Origin: JALYZC01 sp963725645
GTDB lineage: Bacteria > Actinomycetota > Thermoleophilia > Solirubrobacterales > Solirubrobacteraceae
Direction: 5' to 3'
Length of the DNA: 64,000 nucleotides
NCBI GenBank assembly: GCA_963725645.1
Contig: CAVRZD010000002.1
Span: forward strand, 372,001-436,000
The notes under the pieces are model-generated. The model searched no databases and was not told the origin of the DNA. It worked only from the letters and a program-made list of their open reading frames with translations. This document shows, piece after piece, positions 8,095 to 15,311 of this stretch (within the stretch, counting starts at the first letter, position 1; each line of letters opens with the position of its first letter). The position numbers were made by a program, and so were the translations under genes.

Positions 8095-9178
8095 ATGTGT
8101 GGTGCTGTGGCGCTCACCCGATTGGCCCGCGGGCGGGTGCGGCGGGCGCCGTTGAGCGCCGCCGGGGCCCGGGCTCCCGAGGGCGGTGTGAGCGTCGTGA
8201 TCCCGGCGCGTGACGAGGCTGCGCGGCTGGGCCCGTGCCTGGAGGGGGTGGGGGCCGATCCCGACCTCGGCGAGCTGATCGTCGTCGTCGACGACGATGC
8301 CGACCCGGGGACGGTGCGCGTCGCCGCCGCCGGCGGCGCGAGCGTGGTGGTCGCGCCGCCGCTGCCGCACGGCTGGATCGGCAAGACGTGGGCGCTCGAG
8401 CACGGCCTGCGGGCCGCGTCGAGACGCTGGCTCGTGACGCTCGACGCCGATACGCGCCCGCGGCCCGGTTTGCTGCGCGCGCTGGTGGCGGAGCTGGGCG
8501 AGGACTGCGACCTCGTCAGCGCCGGCACGCGCTTTCAGTGCGACACGGTGGGCGAGCGCCTCTTCCATCCCGGCGATGCTGGCGACGCTGGTCTACCGCT
8601 TCGGGCCGATCGGCGCGGCGGGCGCGGGCCCGCCGCCGCACCGCGTCGTCGCCAACGGGCAGTGCCTGGCGGTCGAGCGTGAGCGGCTCGCGGCGGCGGG
8701 CGGCTTCACCCGCACGCCCGGCCACATGACCGACGACATCGCGCTGGCCCGCTCGCTGGCCGCCGACGGCTGGCGCCTGCGGTTCCTCGACGGCTGCGAC
8801 CTCGTCTCGGTCCGCATGTACACCTCCGGGCGCGAGGTCTGGCGCGAGTGGGGCCGCTCGCTGTCGCTCGGGGACGTCACGGCCTGGCCGTGGCTGGCGC
8901 TCGACCTCGCGGTCGTGTGGCTGTGCATGGCGGCCCCGCTCCCGCGCCTGCTGGCGCGACGCGGGACGCGCCTGGACGCGCTGCTGCTCGCCGTGCGGCT
9001 CGCGCTGCTGGCGCCGCTGGCGCGCGCGTTCGAGCGCCGCGGTGCGGCCTACTGGCTCTCGCCGCTGTGCGACGCGGGCGCCGCGGCGCGGCTCACGCTC
9101 GCCGTGGTCCGACCGGCGCGGACCTGGCGTGGCCGCGCCTACCCCTACGCCGCGCGACCAGGAAGCGGAGTCCGATGA
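8095..9178 (+). pseudogene. CruG/CrtQ-like glycosyltransferase, frameshifted
   Basis: A family 2 glycosyltransferase split by one frameshift. Frame 1 from ATG 8095 encodes the nucleotide-sugar part (SVVIPARDEAARLG near residue 30, then VVVDDDADPGT and TLDADTRPRPG with the DxD metal site). It reads into out-of-frame sequence near 8565-8575. The second half continues in frame 2 (MLATLVYRFGP onward, with MTDDIALARSLAADG, the 'ED'-type acceptor motif, then C-terminal membrane helices). One extra base near 8570 explains it: removing a G or C restores HPAMLATLVYRFG. It lies beside carotenoid genes and resembles CruG, the carotenoid 2'-O-glycosyltransferase. Either a true inactivation or a sequencing error. 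Confidence 0.8.
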
Positions 9179-9689
9179 TCGACATCAGCGCGCCGGTGGC
9201 GATCACCTGGCCGACTGGGTCGAAGAACAGCTGCACGACCGGGAAGCCGAAGACCCCGATGCGGGCCCCCAACTTGAACTCGCGGGTCACGAACCAGGTC
9301 AGCCCGCACGCCAGCAGCGAGATGAACGCGGCGGGCGGCGACAGTGCGAATGCCCCGCCGGCGAACGTCATCACGGCCTTGCCGCCCTTGAAGTCGGCGA
9401 ACATCGGCAGGCAGTGGCCGAGCATCGCCGCCGCCACGGCCACGTACGCGACGCTGACGCCGCCGAGCCACAGTCCGATCAGGCCGGCCAGCAGGCCCTT
9501 GAGGCCGTCGCCGACGAAGGCGGGCCAGGCGCGCCGGGGGCCGAGGGACTCGAGCGCGTTCCACGCACCGGGGTTGCCGTCGCCGACCTCGTAGAGGTCC
9601 ACGCCGTGGAACTCGGCGAGGAGCAGCGCCACCGGGATCGACCCGAGGGCGTAGCCGATAATCAGCGCGAGGCCGACTCCGAGCGACAT
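9093..9689 (-). CDS. PlsY-family acyltransferase paralogue
   Basis: 198 aa with four to five membrane helices. PlsY transfers acyl groups from acyl-phosphate to glycerol-3-phosphate. The family motifs are present in changed form: GSIPVALLLA (residues 16-25), GDGNPGAWN (usually GSGNPGATN), GDGLKG, and FKGGKAVMT (usually GGKGVAT). The G-to-A and S-to-D changes suggest a divergent paralogue. Its 3' end overlaps the convergent glycosyltransferase by 86 nt, and its ATG lies 2 nt from the start of crtA. The location inside a carotenoid locus raises the possibility that it acylates a carotenoid glycoside; glycerolipid synthesis is the default alternative. Confidence 0.8.
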   Translation of the reverse strand: MSLGVGLALIIGYALGSIPVALLLAEFHGVDLYEVGDGNPGAWNALESLGPRRAWPAFVGDGLKGLLAGLIGLWLGGVSVAYVAVAAAMLGHCLPMFADFKGGKAVMTFAGGAFALSPPAAFISLLACGLTWFVTREFKLGARIGVFGFPVVQLFFDPVGQVIATGALMSIIGLRFLVARRRGRRGHARSAPVGPRRA

Positions 9690-9691
9690 CC

Positions 9692-10384
9692 GTGCTTGCG
9701 TCCTTCCATCTGATCTCCTACCCCCGGCCCCACGCGGCGAAGGGTCTCTCGCGCATGGGCCTGGACCGTCCGGAGCTTAACCGCACCGTCGGTCTGCGCT
9801 TCTGGAAATTGCTCGGGACGGGCCGAGGCCAGACGATGACGTGGGCCGCCGACCTGCGCCGGTGGGCGCTGTTCGCCGTCTGGGAGGACGAGGCGGTGTT
9901 CGACGCGTTCCTCGCCGGCTCCGCGATCCCGGCGCGTTGGCGCTCGCGGGCCCGGGAGGCGTGGCACGTGCGCCTGGCGCCGCGACGTGCGCACGGGGCC
10001 TGGGGCGGGGTCAACCCGCTGGCCGGGGCCAAGGGGCAGATCGCCGAAGCGGACCCGGTGGCGGTGCTCACGCGCGCCACGATCCGGCCGCGCCGGCTGC
10101 TCGCCTTCTATCGCTCGACCCGGGCACCGTCTGCCGATCTCGTGAGCCGGCCCGGCCTGATCGACTCGGTCGGCATCGGCGAGTGGCCGGTCGCCCGACA
10201 GGCGACCTTCTCGCTGTGGCGCACGCTCGCGGACGCCCGCGAGTTCGCCTACGAGCGCGCCCACCACCGCGCCGTGATCGCCCGCACCCGCGCCGAGGGC
10301 TGGTACTCCGAGGAGCTGTTCGCGCGCTTCGCGCCCTACGGCTCGCAGGGCACCTGGAACGGGCGCGACCCGCTGGCGACGTGA
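9692..10384 (+). CDS. crtA: CrtA-like spheroidene monooxygenase
   Basis: 230 aa, matching the heme-containing CrtA family that adds a keto group at C-2 of acyclic carotenoids. Family stretches include SFHLISYPRP at the N-terminus, GLRFWKLLGTG near residue 34, a WALFAVWEDEAVFDAFLAGS core, and IGEWPVARQATFSLWRT near residue 155. The GTG at 9692 gives the normal N-terminus. No start codon lies further upstream. Only 2 nt separate this start from the divergent plsY-like start, so each promoter must lie inside the other gene or the transcript is leaderless. The carotenoid context supports the call. Confidence 0.8.
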   Translation: MLASFHLISYPRPHAAKGLSRMGLDRPELNRTVGLRFWKLLGTGRGQTMTWAADLRRWALFAVWEDEAVFDAFLAGSAIPARWRSRAREAWHVRLAPRRAHGAWGGVNPLAGAKGQIAEADPVAVLTRATIRPRRLLAFYRSTRAPSADLVSRPGLIDSVGIGEWPVARQATFSLWRTLADAREFAYERAHHRAVIARTRAEGWYSEELFARFAPYGSQGTWNGRDPLAT

Positions 10385-10420
10385 TGCCGCCGGCGGTCTC
10401 CCACCCGCCGCCCGCCGAAG

Positions 10421-11857
10421 TCAACCCCCGCCGATCTCACGCGCCACGATCCGGGCGCTGAGCACGACGAGCGGCAAGCCGCCTCCCGGATGGGTCGTGC
10501 CGCCGACCAGATAGAGCCCGCGCGGGGCGCGCGACACGTTGCCGGGGCGCTTCAGCGACCCGAGGCGCCCGTGGGGCGCGCGCCCGTAGATCGCGCCACC
10601 GGGGGCGCCGGTCTCGCGCTCGAGGTCGGCGGGGGAGCGGCGGGCGCGCGCGGCGACGTCGGGCCGCAGGCCGCGCGCGGCGAGGCGCTCGAGCACGTGG
10701 GCCTCGTAGGCATCCCAGTCGGCGCCGCCGCCGATCGACGGCGCGTTGACGAGCACGAACCAGTTCTCGCCTTCCGCCGCGTCGGCGGGCTCTGTCTTGG
10801 ACGACACGCCGACGTACAGCGTCGGGTCGCGGACGGGCCGTCTCGCCCGGAAGACGTCGTCGAACTCGGCGTCGTAGTCAGCCGGGAAGAGGATGTTGTG
10901 GTGCGCGAGGCCGGGGTGATCGCCCTCGACGGCGAGCATCAGCGCAAAGCCGGAGAGCGAGCGCTCGCCGGCGCGTTTCCCGCGGTCGGGCTCGCCGAGC
11001 AGGTCGCGGCGCAGGGCGGCCGCGTCGTTGTCGGCCACGATCGCCCCGCAGGCGACCGTCTCGCCGTCGGTCTCGACAGCTGTCACGTGACCGCGCTCCA
11101 CCGCGATGCGCCGCGCACGCGTGTCGGTGCGGAGCTCCCCGCCCAGGGATTGCAGCCGGCGCGCCAGCGCGCCGACGATCTGGTACAGCCCGCCGCGCAC
11201 GTGCCAGGCACCGAAGGCGTGCTCGACGTAGCCGGCCAGCGCGAGCGCGGCGGGCGCGCGGCGCGGGTCCCCGCCGGCGTAGGTGGCGAAGCGCTCGATG
11301 ACCATCCGCAGGCGCGCGTCGCGCGTGTGTGCGCGCGCGAGGCCGCGCAGCGTCTGCCACGGTCGCACCCGCAGCAGGTCACGGGGGTCCGGCGCGCGCT
11401 CGCCCGGGCGCGGCCGGCGCGGCGGCCACGGCGGCGGGCCGTTCAGGAAGGCCTGGGAGGCCCGCCACATCCGGTCGCAGGTGTGGAGAAACGCGCGCCA
11501 GTCCGCACCGGCGCCCGGTGACCAGGCGTCCAGCGCCGCGACGCTGCGCTCCTCGTCGGCGCTGAGGTCGACCGTCGACCCGTCGGCGAAGCGGTAGCGC
11601 GTCACCGGTTCGACCGGCAGCAGCTCGAGCTCGTCCTCCAGCGGTGCGCCGGTGTCGGCGAACAGGTCCGCGAACACCCCGGGCAGCGTCAGCAGCGACG
11701 GGCCGGTGTCGAACCGCCGCCCCTCGAGCTCGAGTCGCCCGGCCTTGCCGCCGGGCGCGGCCGCCTGCTCGAGCACGACGACCTCGTGGCCCTGCGCCGC
11801 CAGGCGGACCGCTGCGGCGAGCCCCCCGACCCCGGCGCCGACGACGACGATCCTCAT
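10421..11857 (-). CDS. CrtI/CrtD-type carotenoid desaturase
   Basis: 478 aa. The FAD-binding Rossmann motif is at the N-terminus (VVVGAGVGGLAAAVRLA), with GGKAGRLE near residue 38, FDTGPSLLTLP near 50, and the C-terminal LYLVGGTTHPGGGLPLVV motif common to phytoene desaturase relatives. A second CrtI (15292-16782) sits beside crtB, so this copy more likely acts later, for example as a CrtD-like 3,4-desaturase or related oxidoreductase. The ATG at 11857 overlaps the cruF stop by 4 nt, so CruF product is the natural substrate. The exact reaction cannot be fixed from sequence. Confidence 0.88.
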   Translation of the reverse strand: MRIVVVGAGVGGLAAAVRLAAQGHEVVVLEQAAAPGGKAGRLELEGRRFDTGPSLLTLPGVFADLFADTGAPLEDELELLPVEPVTRYRFADGSTVDLSADEERSVAALDAWSPGAGADWRAFLHTCDRMWRASQAFLNGPPPWPPRRPRPGERAPDPRDLLRVRPWQTLRGLARAHTRDARLRMVIERFATYAGGDPRRAPAALALAGYVEHAFGAWHVRGGLYQIVGALARRLQSLGGELRTDTRARRIAVERGHVTAVETDGETVACGAIVADNDAAALRRDLLGEPDRGKRAGERSLSGFALMLAVEGDHPGLAHHNILFPADYDAEFDDVFRARRPVRDPTLYVGVSSKTEPADAAEGENWFVLVNAPSIGGGADWDAYEAHVLERLAARGLRPDVAARARRSPADLERETGAPGGAIYGRAPHGRLGSLKRPGNVSRAPRGLYLVGGTTHPGGGLPLVVLSARIVAREIGGG

Positions 11858-12567
11858 CGGCGGGCCAGCGCGGGCGCGGCGAACGCGCCCATCGCCGCCC
11901 CGCCGGCGGCGGCCACCACCGGCCGGCGGAAGAAGACCGCGTTGGCGAACGTCTCGCCCAGCCACGTCCAGGCGTACAGCACGAGCGCGCCGGCGTCGCG
12001 CGCGCGGTCCGGCGGGTTGCGGTCCAGCGCGGCCCACACTCCGAAGACGCCGGCGCCGGTCGCGAACCAGCCGAGGAAGTTCGAGGCCGGGATCCCTTCG
12101 TAGCGGCCGCCGCCGGGCCACGTCCAGAAGCCGTCCGCGGCCATCCGCGGGTCCAGGAACACGTCCCAGGCGGTCAGCGCGCCGGCTGCGAGCGGCACCC
12201 GCGCGGCGCGCCGCGCGTCGATCAGTCCTGCGACGACCCAGGCGGGCCGCGCCATCATCGCCCACGCCGCCGCCGCCAGCAGCGGCACGCCGCCGACCTT
12301 GGGACCGAGCCCGTCGCCGTAGCGGTAGTGCCCGAACGGCCGCCCGGTGCGCACGCCGACGAGCTCGGCGGCGAAGCCGAGCGCGCCCGCCACCGCGACG
12401 AGGCCCGCGCCGCGTCGTCCGCGGGCGCCCGCGGCCTCCGCGACGGAGGTCGCGAGCATCAGGCCCACGATCCCGCGGGTCGCCGCCGGCAGGCGCCGTT
12501 TCGACACCCGCGGATAGGCGACCTGGGCGGCCACGAGCGTCGCGAACAGCGCGCGGAAGCGCTTCAC
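11854..12567 (-). CDS. cruF: CruF carotenoid 1',2'-hydratase
   Basis: 237 aa with about seven membrane helices, in the DUF422/CruF family that adds water to the terminal psi-end of acyclic carotenoids such as lycopene and gamma-carotene. The family marks are RPFGHYRYGDGLGPKVGGVP (around residues 76-95), AWDVFLDPRMAADGFWTW (around 133-150) and EGIPASNFLGWF (around 156-167). The GTG start at 12567 has a GGAGGGG ribosome site. It is translationally coupled (ATGA) to the downstream desaturase. Together with the CruG-like glycosyltransferase at 8095, the locus predicts a 1-hydroxy carotenoid that could be glycosylated. Confidence 0.9.
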   Translation of the reverse strand: MKRFRALFATLVAAQVAYPRVSKRRLPAATRGIVGLMLATSVAEAAGARGRRGAGLVAVAGALGFAAELVGVRTGRPFGHYRYGDGLGPKVGGVPLLAAAAWAMMARPAWVVAGLIDARRAARVPLAAGALTAWDVFLDPRMAADGFWTWPGGGRYEGIPASNFLGWFATGAGVFGVWAALDRNPPDRARDAGALVLYAWTWLGETFANAVFFRRPVVAAAGGAAMGAFAAPALARR

Positions 12568-12580
12568 CGCGCCCCTCCGC

Positions 12581-13453
12581 TCACGCCTGCGGGGTGTCGG
12601 CGTACCGCGCCTCGTCCGCGTAGCGCGCCTCGAGCTCGACGAGCGCGTTGAAGTCGTCGAAGGCGAGCATGCGGTCGACCACCGCGGCGGTGGTCTCGCG
12701 GTCGCGCAGCTCGGTCAGCACGTCCTGCACCGCCTGCGCGGCGGCGAAGAGGCCGGCCAGCGGGCAGACGATCAGCTGGAAGCCGAGGTCCCGCAGCTCG
12801 CCTCTCGAGAGGTGGGGCGTGACGCCGCGCTCGATCATGTTCGCGACGAGCGGCGGCGGCAGCTGCGCCGCGATCCGCTCCAGCTCCTCCACCGACTGCG
12901 GCGCCTCGACGAACAGCGCGTCGGCGCCCGCCTCCCGGTAGGCCAGACAGCGCTCGATCGCCGCGTCGAGACCCAGCGGCTGGCGGGCGTCGGTGCGCGC
13001 CACGATGAACAGGTCGCGCTCCCCGCGCGCCTCGGTGGCCGCGCGCAGCTTGGCCGCGTGCTCCTCGACATCGACGACCCGCTTGCCCGCCATGTGACCG
13101 CACTTCTTCGGCCAGACCTGATCCTCGAGGAAGACGCCCGCCGCGCCGGCGTCCTGGAGATCGCGCATGGTGCGCATCACGTTGAGGGCGTTGCCGTAGC
13201 CGGTGTCCGCGTCGACGATCACCGGCGCGTCCGAGACTCGGCACACCGCGCGGGCGGCGTCCGCCATCTCGGTCTGGGTGAGAAGGCCGAAGTCCGGCTC
13301 GCCCAGCCGCGCCGCGCTGACCGAGTAGCCCGAGATGAAGACGATGTCGAACCCGACCCGGGCCGCGATCCGCGCCGTCAGCGCATCGTAGACGCCCGGC
13401 ATCAGAACGGTGTCGCGGGCGAGCAGGTCGCGGATCTGCTGGGCGCCGGTCAC
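12581..13453 (-). CDS. Isocitrate lyase/PEP mutase family enzyme
   Basis: 290 aa, the length of 2-methylisocitrate lyase (PrpB). DADTGYGN (near residue 80) supplies Mg-binding acids and KKCGHMAGKRVV (near 115) carries the catalytic Cys loop of the family. Members cleave 2-methylisocitrate, dimethylmalate or oxaloacetate, or act as carboxyphosphonoenolpyruvate mutases. With no prpC/prpD neighbours the substrate is open. GTG start at 13453; a TAGGCT hexamer lies 9 nt upstream. It lies between cruF and an alpha/beta hydrolase on the same strand, with no obvious link to carotenoids. Confidence 0.88.
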   Translation of the reverse strand: MTGAQQIRDLLARDTVLMPGVYDALTARIAARVGFDIVFISGYSVSAARLGEPDFGLLTQTEMADAARAVCRVSDAPVIVDADTGYGNALNVMRTMRDLQDAGAAGVFLEDQVWPKKCGHMAGKRVVDVEEHAAKLRAATEARGERDLFIVARTDARQPLGLDAAIERCLAYREAGADALFVEAPQSVEELERIAAQLPPPLVANMIERGVTPHLSRGELRDLGFQLIVCPLAGLFAAAQAVQDVLTELRDRETTAAVVDRMLAFDDFNALVELEARYADEARYADTPQA

Positions 13454-13470
13454 GGGCGCCCGAGCCTAGC

Positions 13471-14379
13471 CTACGCGTGCCGGGCGGGGTCGCCGCTGCG
13501 CAGCATCTCCCGCCAGCGGTCCTCGTCCACGTCGGCGGGCACCGTGTCCTCGACGAAGTCGGCCAGGAGGTCGGCGAAGCGGTCTGGATCGGAGCGGTGC
13601 GGGAAGTGGCCGGCGCCCTCGAACACCTCGAGCCGGCCGCCGGGGATCGCCTCCTGCGCTGCCACGCCGTGATCGAGCGGGATGATCCGGTCGTCCTCGC
13701 CCCACACGATCAGGGTCGGGAGCTCGGCCGCGAGGTAGAGCCGGTCAGTCGCGCTCACGCGCTGGCCTCCGCCGTCCACGATCGTGCGCAGGGTGTGGAC
13801 GAACGCCTGTTGGGCGTCGCGGTCCGCCAACGACGCGTATCCGCGCCACATCTCGTCGAGGTCGGGCCCGGCGCCCAGGCCGAACCGGCCGAGGGTCTGC
13901 CACACGGCGTCGCCGGCGTCGCGCAGCTTCGTCGTGCACACCAGCGGCAGAACGAACTCCGAGCCGGGCAGCGCCGCCGCGCGCAGGAGCGGGTGCACCT
14001 CGCGGCCGAGGCCGCCGCTGGACACGAGCACGAGGCGGTTGCAGCGCTCGGGGAACTGGTAGGCGAGCTGCATCGCCACACCGCCGCCGAGCGAGTGACC
14101 GATGACCGTCGCGTGGTCGTGGCCGAGGCTTGCGACCAGATCTCGCACGCCCGAGGCGTACGCACCGAGCGAGTAGTCGCCGCGCGGCTTGGCCGACTGA
14201 CCGTGGCCCAGCAGATCGGGCGCCACCACCGTGAAGTCCTCGGCCAGGACGGGGATGACGTCGGCCCAGGTGTCACTGCTCCCGGTGATGCCGTGGACGA
14301 GCACGATCACCTCCGGGCCGTCCCCGGCCGTGCGGTAGCTGACGCGGTGGCCGTGCAGGGTGATCTCGCGGGTCTCCAT
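13471..14379 (-). CDS. Alpha/beta hydrolase
   Basis: 302 aa. The nucleophile elbow is GHSLGG (Ser at about residue 95), the oxyanion region is LVHGITGSSDTW near 28-39, the acid is in WGEDDRIIP near 238, and the His is in GAGHFPHRSD near 265. The catalytic triad is complete. The substrate is unknown; family members include esterases and C-C hydrolases. The ATG at 14379 has a GAAGGA ribosome site. A palindromic site 28 nt upstream (14407-14424) resembles TetR operators, which often control such hydrolases, although no tetR gene is nearby. Confidence 0.9.
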   Translation of the reverse strand: METREITLHGHRVSYRTAGDGPEVIVLVHGITGSSDTWADVIPVLAEDFTVVAPDLLGHGQSAKPRGDYSLGAYASGVRDLVASLGHDHATVIGHSLGGGVAMQLAYQFPERCNRLVLVSSGGLGREVHPLLRAAALPGSEFVLPLVCTTKLRDAGDAVWQTLGRFGLGAGPDLDEMWRGYASLADRDAQQAFVHTLRTIVDGGGQRVSATDRLYLAAELPTLIVWGEDDRIIPLDHGVAAQEAIPGGRLEVFEGAGHFPHRSDPDRFADLLADFVEDTVPADVDEDRWREMLRSGDPARHA

Positions 14380-14406
14380 GGCGTTGTCCTTCGATCGAGC
14401 AGGAAC

Positions 14407-14424
14407 TTACTAACCGTTCAGTAA
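14407..14424. promoter_or_regulatory. TetR-like palindromic operator
   Basis: The 18-bp sequence TTACTAACCGTTCAGTAA matches its reverse complement at 7 of 9 half-site positions. TTACT/AGTAA half-sites around an ACCGTT centre are common for TetR-family repressors. It lies 28 nt before the hydrolase start, where bound protein would block transcription. Confidence 0.5.
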
Positions 14425-14465
14425 CCCTCGACCGCTCCGAGGTAACGGCAGATTCCCGGCCCGGA

Positions 14466-14481
14466 TGTGAGGTTCGTCACG
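14466..14481. promoter_or_regulatory. CRP-like site
   Basis: TGTGA-N6-TCACG differs from the CRP/GlxR consensus TGTGA-N6-TCACA at one base. It lies upstream of the hydrolase promoter and downstream of crtB. A class III cyclase gene occurs elsewhere in the window, but any cAMP control is inference. Confidence 0.3.
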
Positions 14482-14498
14482 TCAGGAGGGGGCGGGCC

Positions 14499-15311
14499 CT
14501 ACGACGCCACCACGCCGCGCCGTGCGGCGATCAGCAGCTTGCGCCCGGGCGGCACCACGGCGCGGCCGGCGTGGCGGCCGTAGCCGTCGCGCTCGATCTG
14601 GCGCAGGATCTCGCGGTACATCCCGGCTGCGGCCGAGATCGCCCGGCGCCCGTGGCACAGGCGCGGAATGCCCTCGACGCCCCGGTCATAGAGGGCGTCG
14701 GCGCGGGCGATCTGGTCACGCAGCAGCGCCTCGCGGCGCCCGGGCTCCGGAGAGCCGAAGCGGGCGAGCGTGTCGCGGGCGATGTACGAGCGGCCCTGCG
14801 CGCGGTCCTCGTCGATGTCGCGCAGGATGTTCGTGCGCTGCATCGCCATCCCGAGCGCCGCGGCCTCCGCGTCCGCGTTTCCGCGTGTCCGGAGCATCGC
14901 GGCCATGACCACGCCGACCGTGCCCGCGACGCGGTAGCAGTATGCGTCGAGGTCGGCCTCGGCGACGATCGGGATCGCCTCGAGGTCGTCGCGCATCCCG
15001 CGGCAGAAGGCGCGCAGCGCCGCGCGCGAGATCGGATGGCGGGAGTCCAGATCCGCCAGGATGTCGGTCTCGCGCGAGCTGGGCTCGCCGCCCCAGCACC
15101 ACGCCTCGACCGCGGCGATCCGATCCGCCGCCGCCGCGTCGGCCTCGTCGACGAGGTCGTCGAGTGTGCGGAACACGAGGTAGAGGCGGTACACGTCGCC
15201 GCGCAGGCGCCGCGGCAGCAGGCGGCAGGCGATGGCGAAGGTCCGCGCCACGCGCCGCGTCGTGTCGCGCGCCTCGCAGGTGACCGCGTCGTCACGCCGC
15301 TGAAGCAGCAC
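14499..15311 (-). CDS. crtB: Phytoene synthase
   Basis: 270 aa. It condenses two geranylgeranyl diphosphates to 15-cis-phytoene, the first committed step of carotenoid synthesis. The two Mg-diphosphate motifs are visible: DDLVDEAD at residues 51-58 and DIDED at 166-170. RTFAIACRLLP near 23-33 and the QRTNILRD helix are also typical of the squalene/phytoene synthase fold. The GTG at 15311 lies inside the 3' end of crtI (20-nt overlap), so translation is coupled. crtI-crtB is the classic carotenoid gene pair. Confidence 0.95.
   Translation of the reverse strand: MLLQRRDDAVTCEARDTTRRVARTFAIACRLLPRRLRGDVYRLYLVFRTLDDLVDEADAAAADRIAAVEAWCWGGEPSSRETDILADLDSRHPISRAALRAFCRGMRDDLEAIPIVAEADLDAYCYRVAGTVGVVMAAMLRTRGNADAEAAALGMAMQRTNILRDIDEDRAQGRSYIARDTLARFGSPEPGRREALLRDQIARADALYDRGVEGIPRLCHGRRAISAAAGMYREILRQIERDGYGRHAGRAVVPPGRKLLIAARRGVVAS

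Noticed and set aside
5722..8682. Very long (986 codon) open reading frame on the plus strand opposite the acyl-CoA dehydrogenase genes
   Set aside because: Antisense to genes with clear family motifs. In very GC-rich DNA the opposite frames stay open by codon bias. Its translation is Arg/Gly/Ala-rich with no domain; only its last part (from 8095) is the glycosyltransferase.
11644..12651. Plus-strand Arg/Ala-rich frame over cruF
   Set aside because: Low-complexity shadow of cruF and its neighbour, no motif, no ribosome site.
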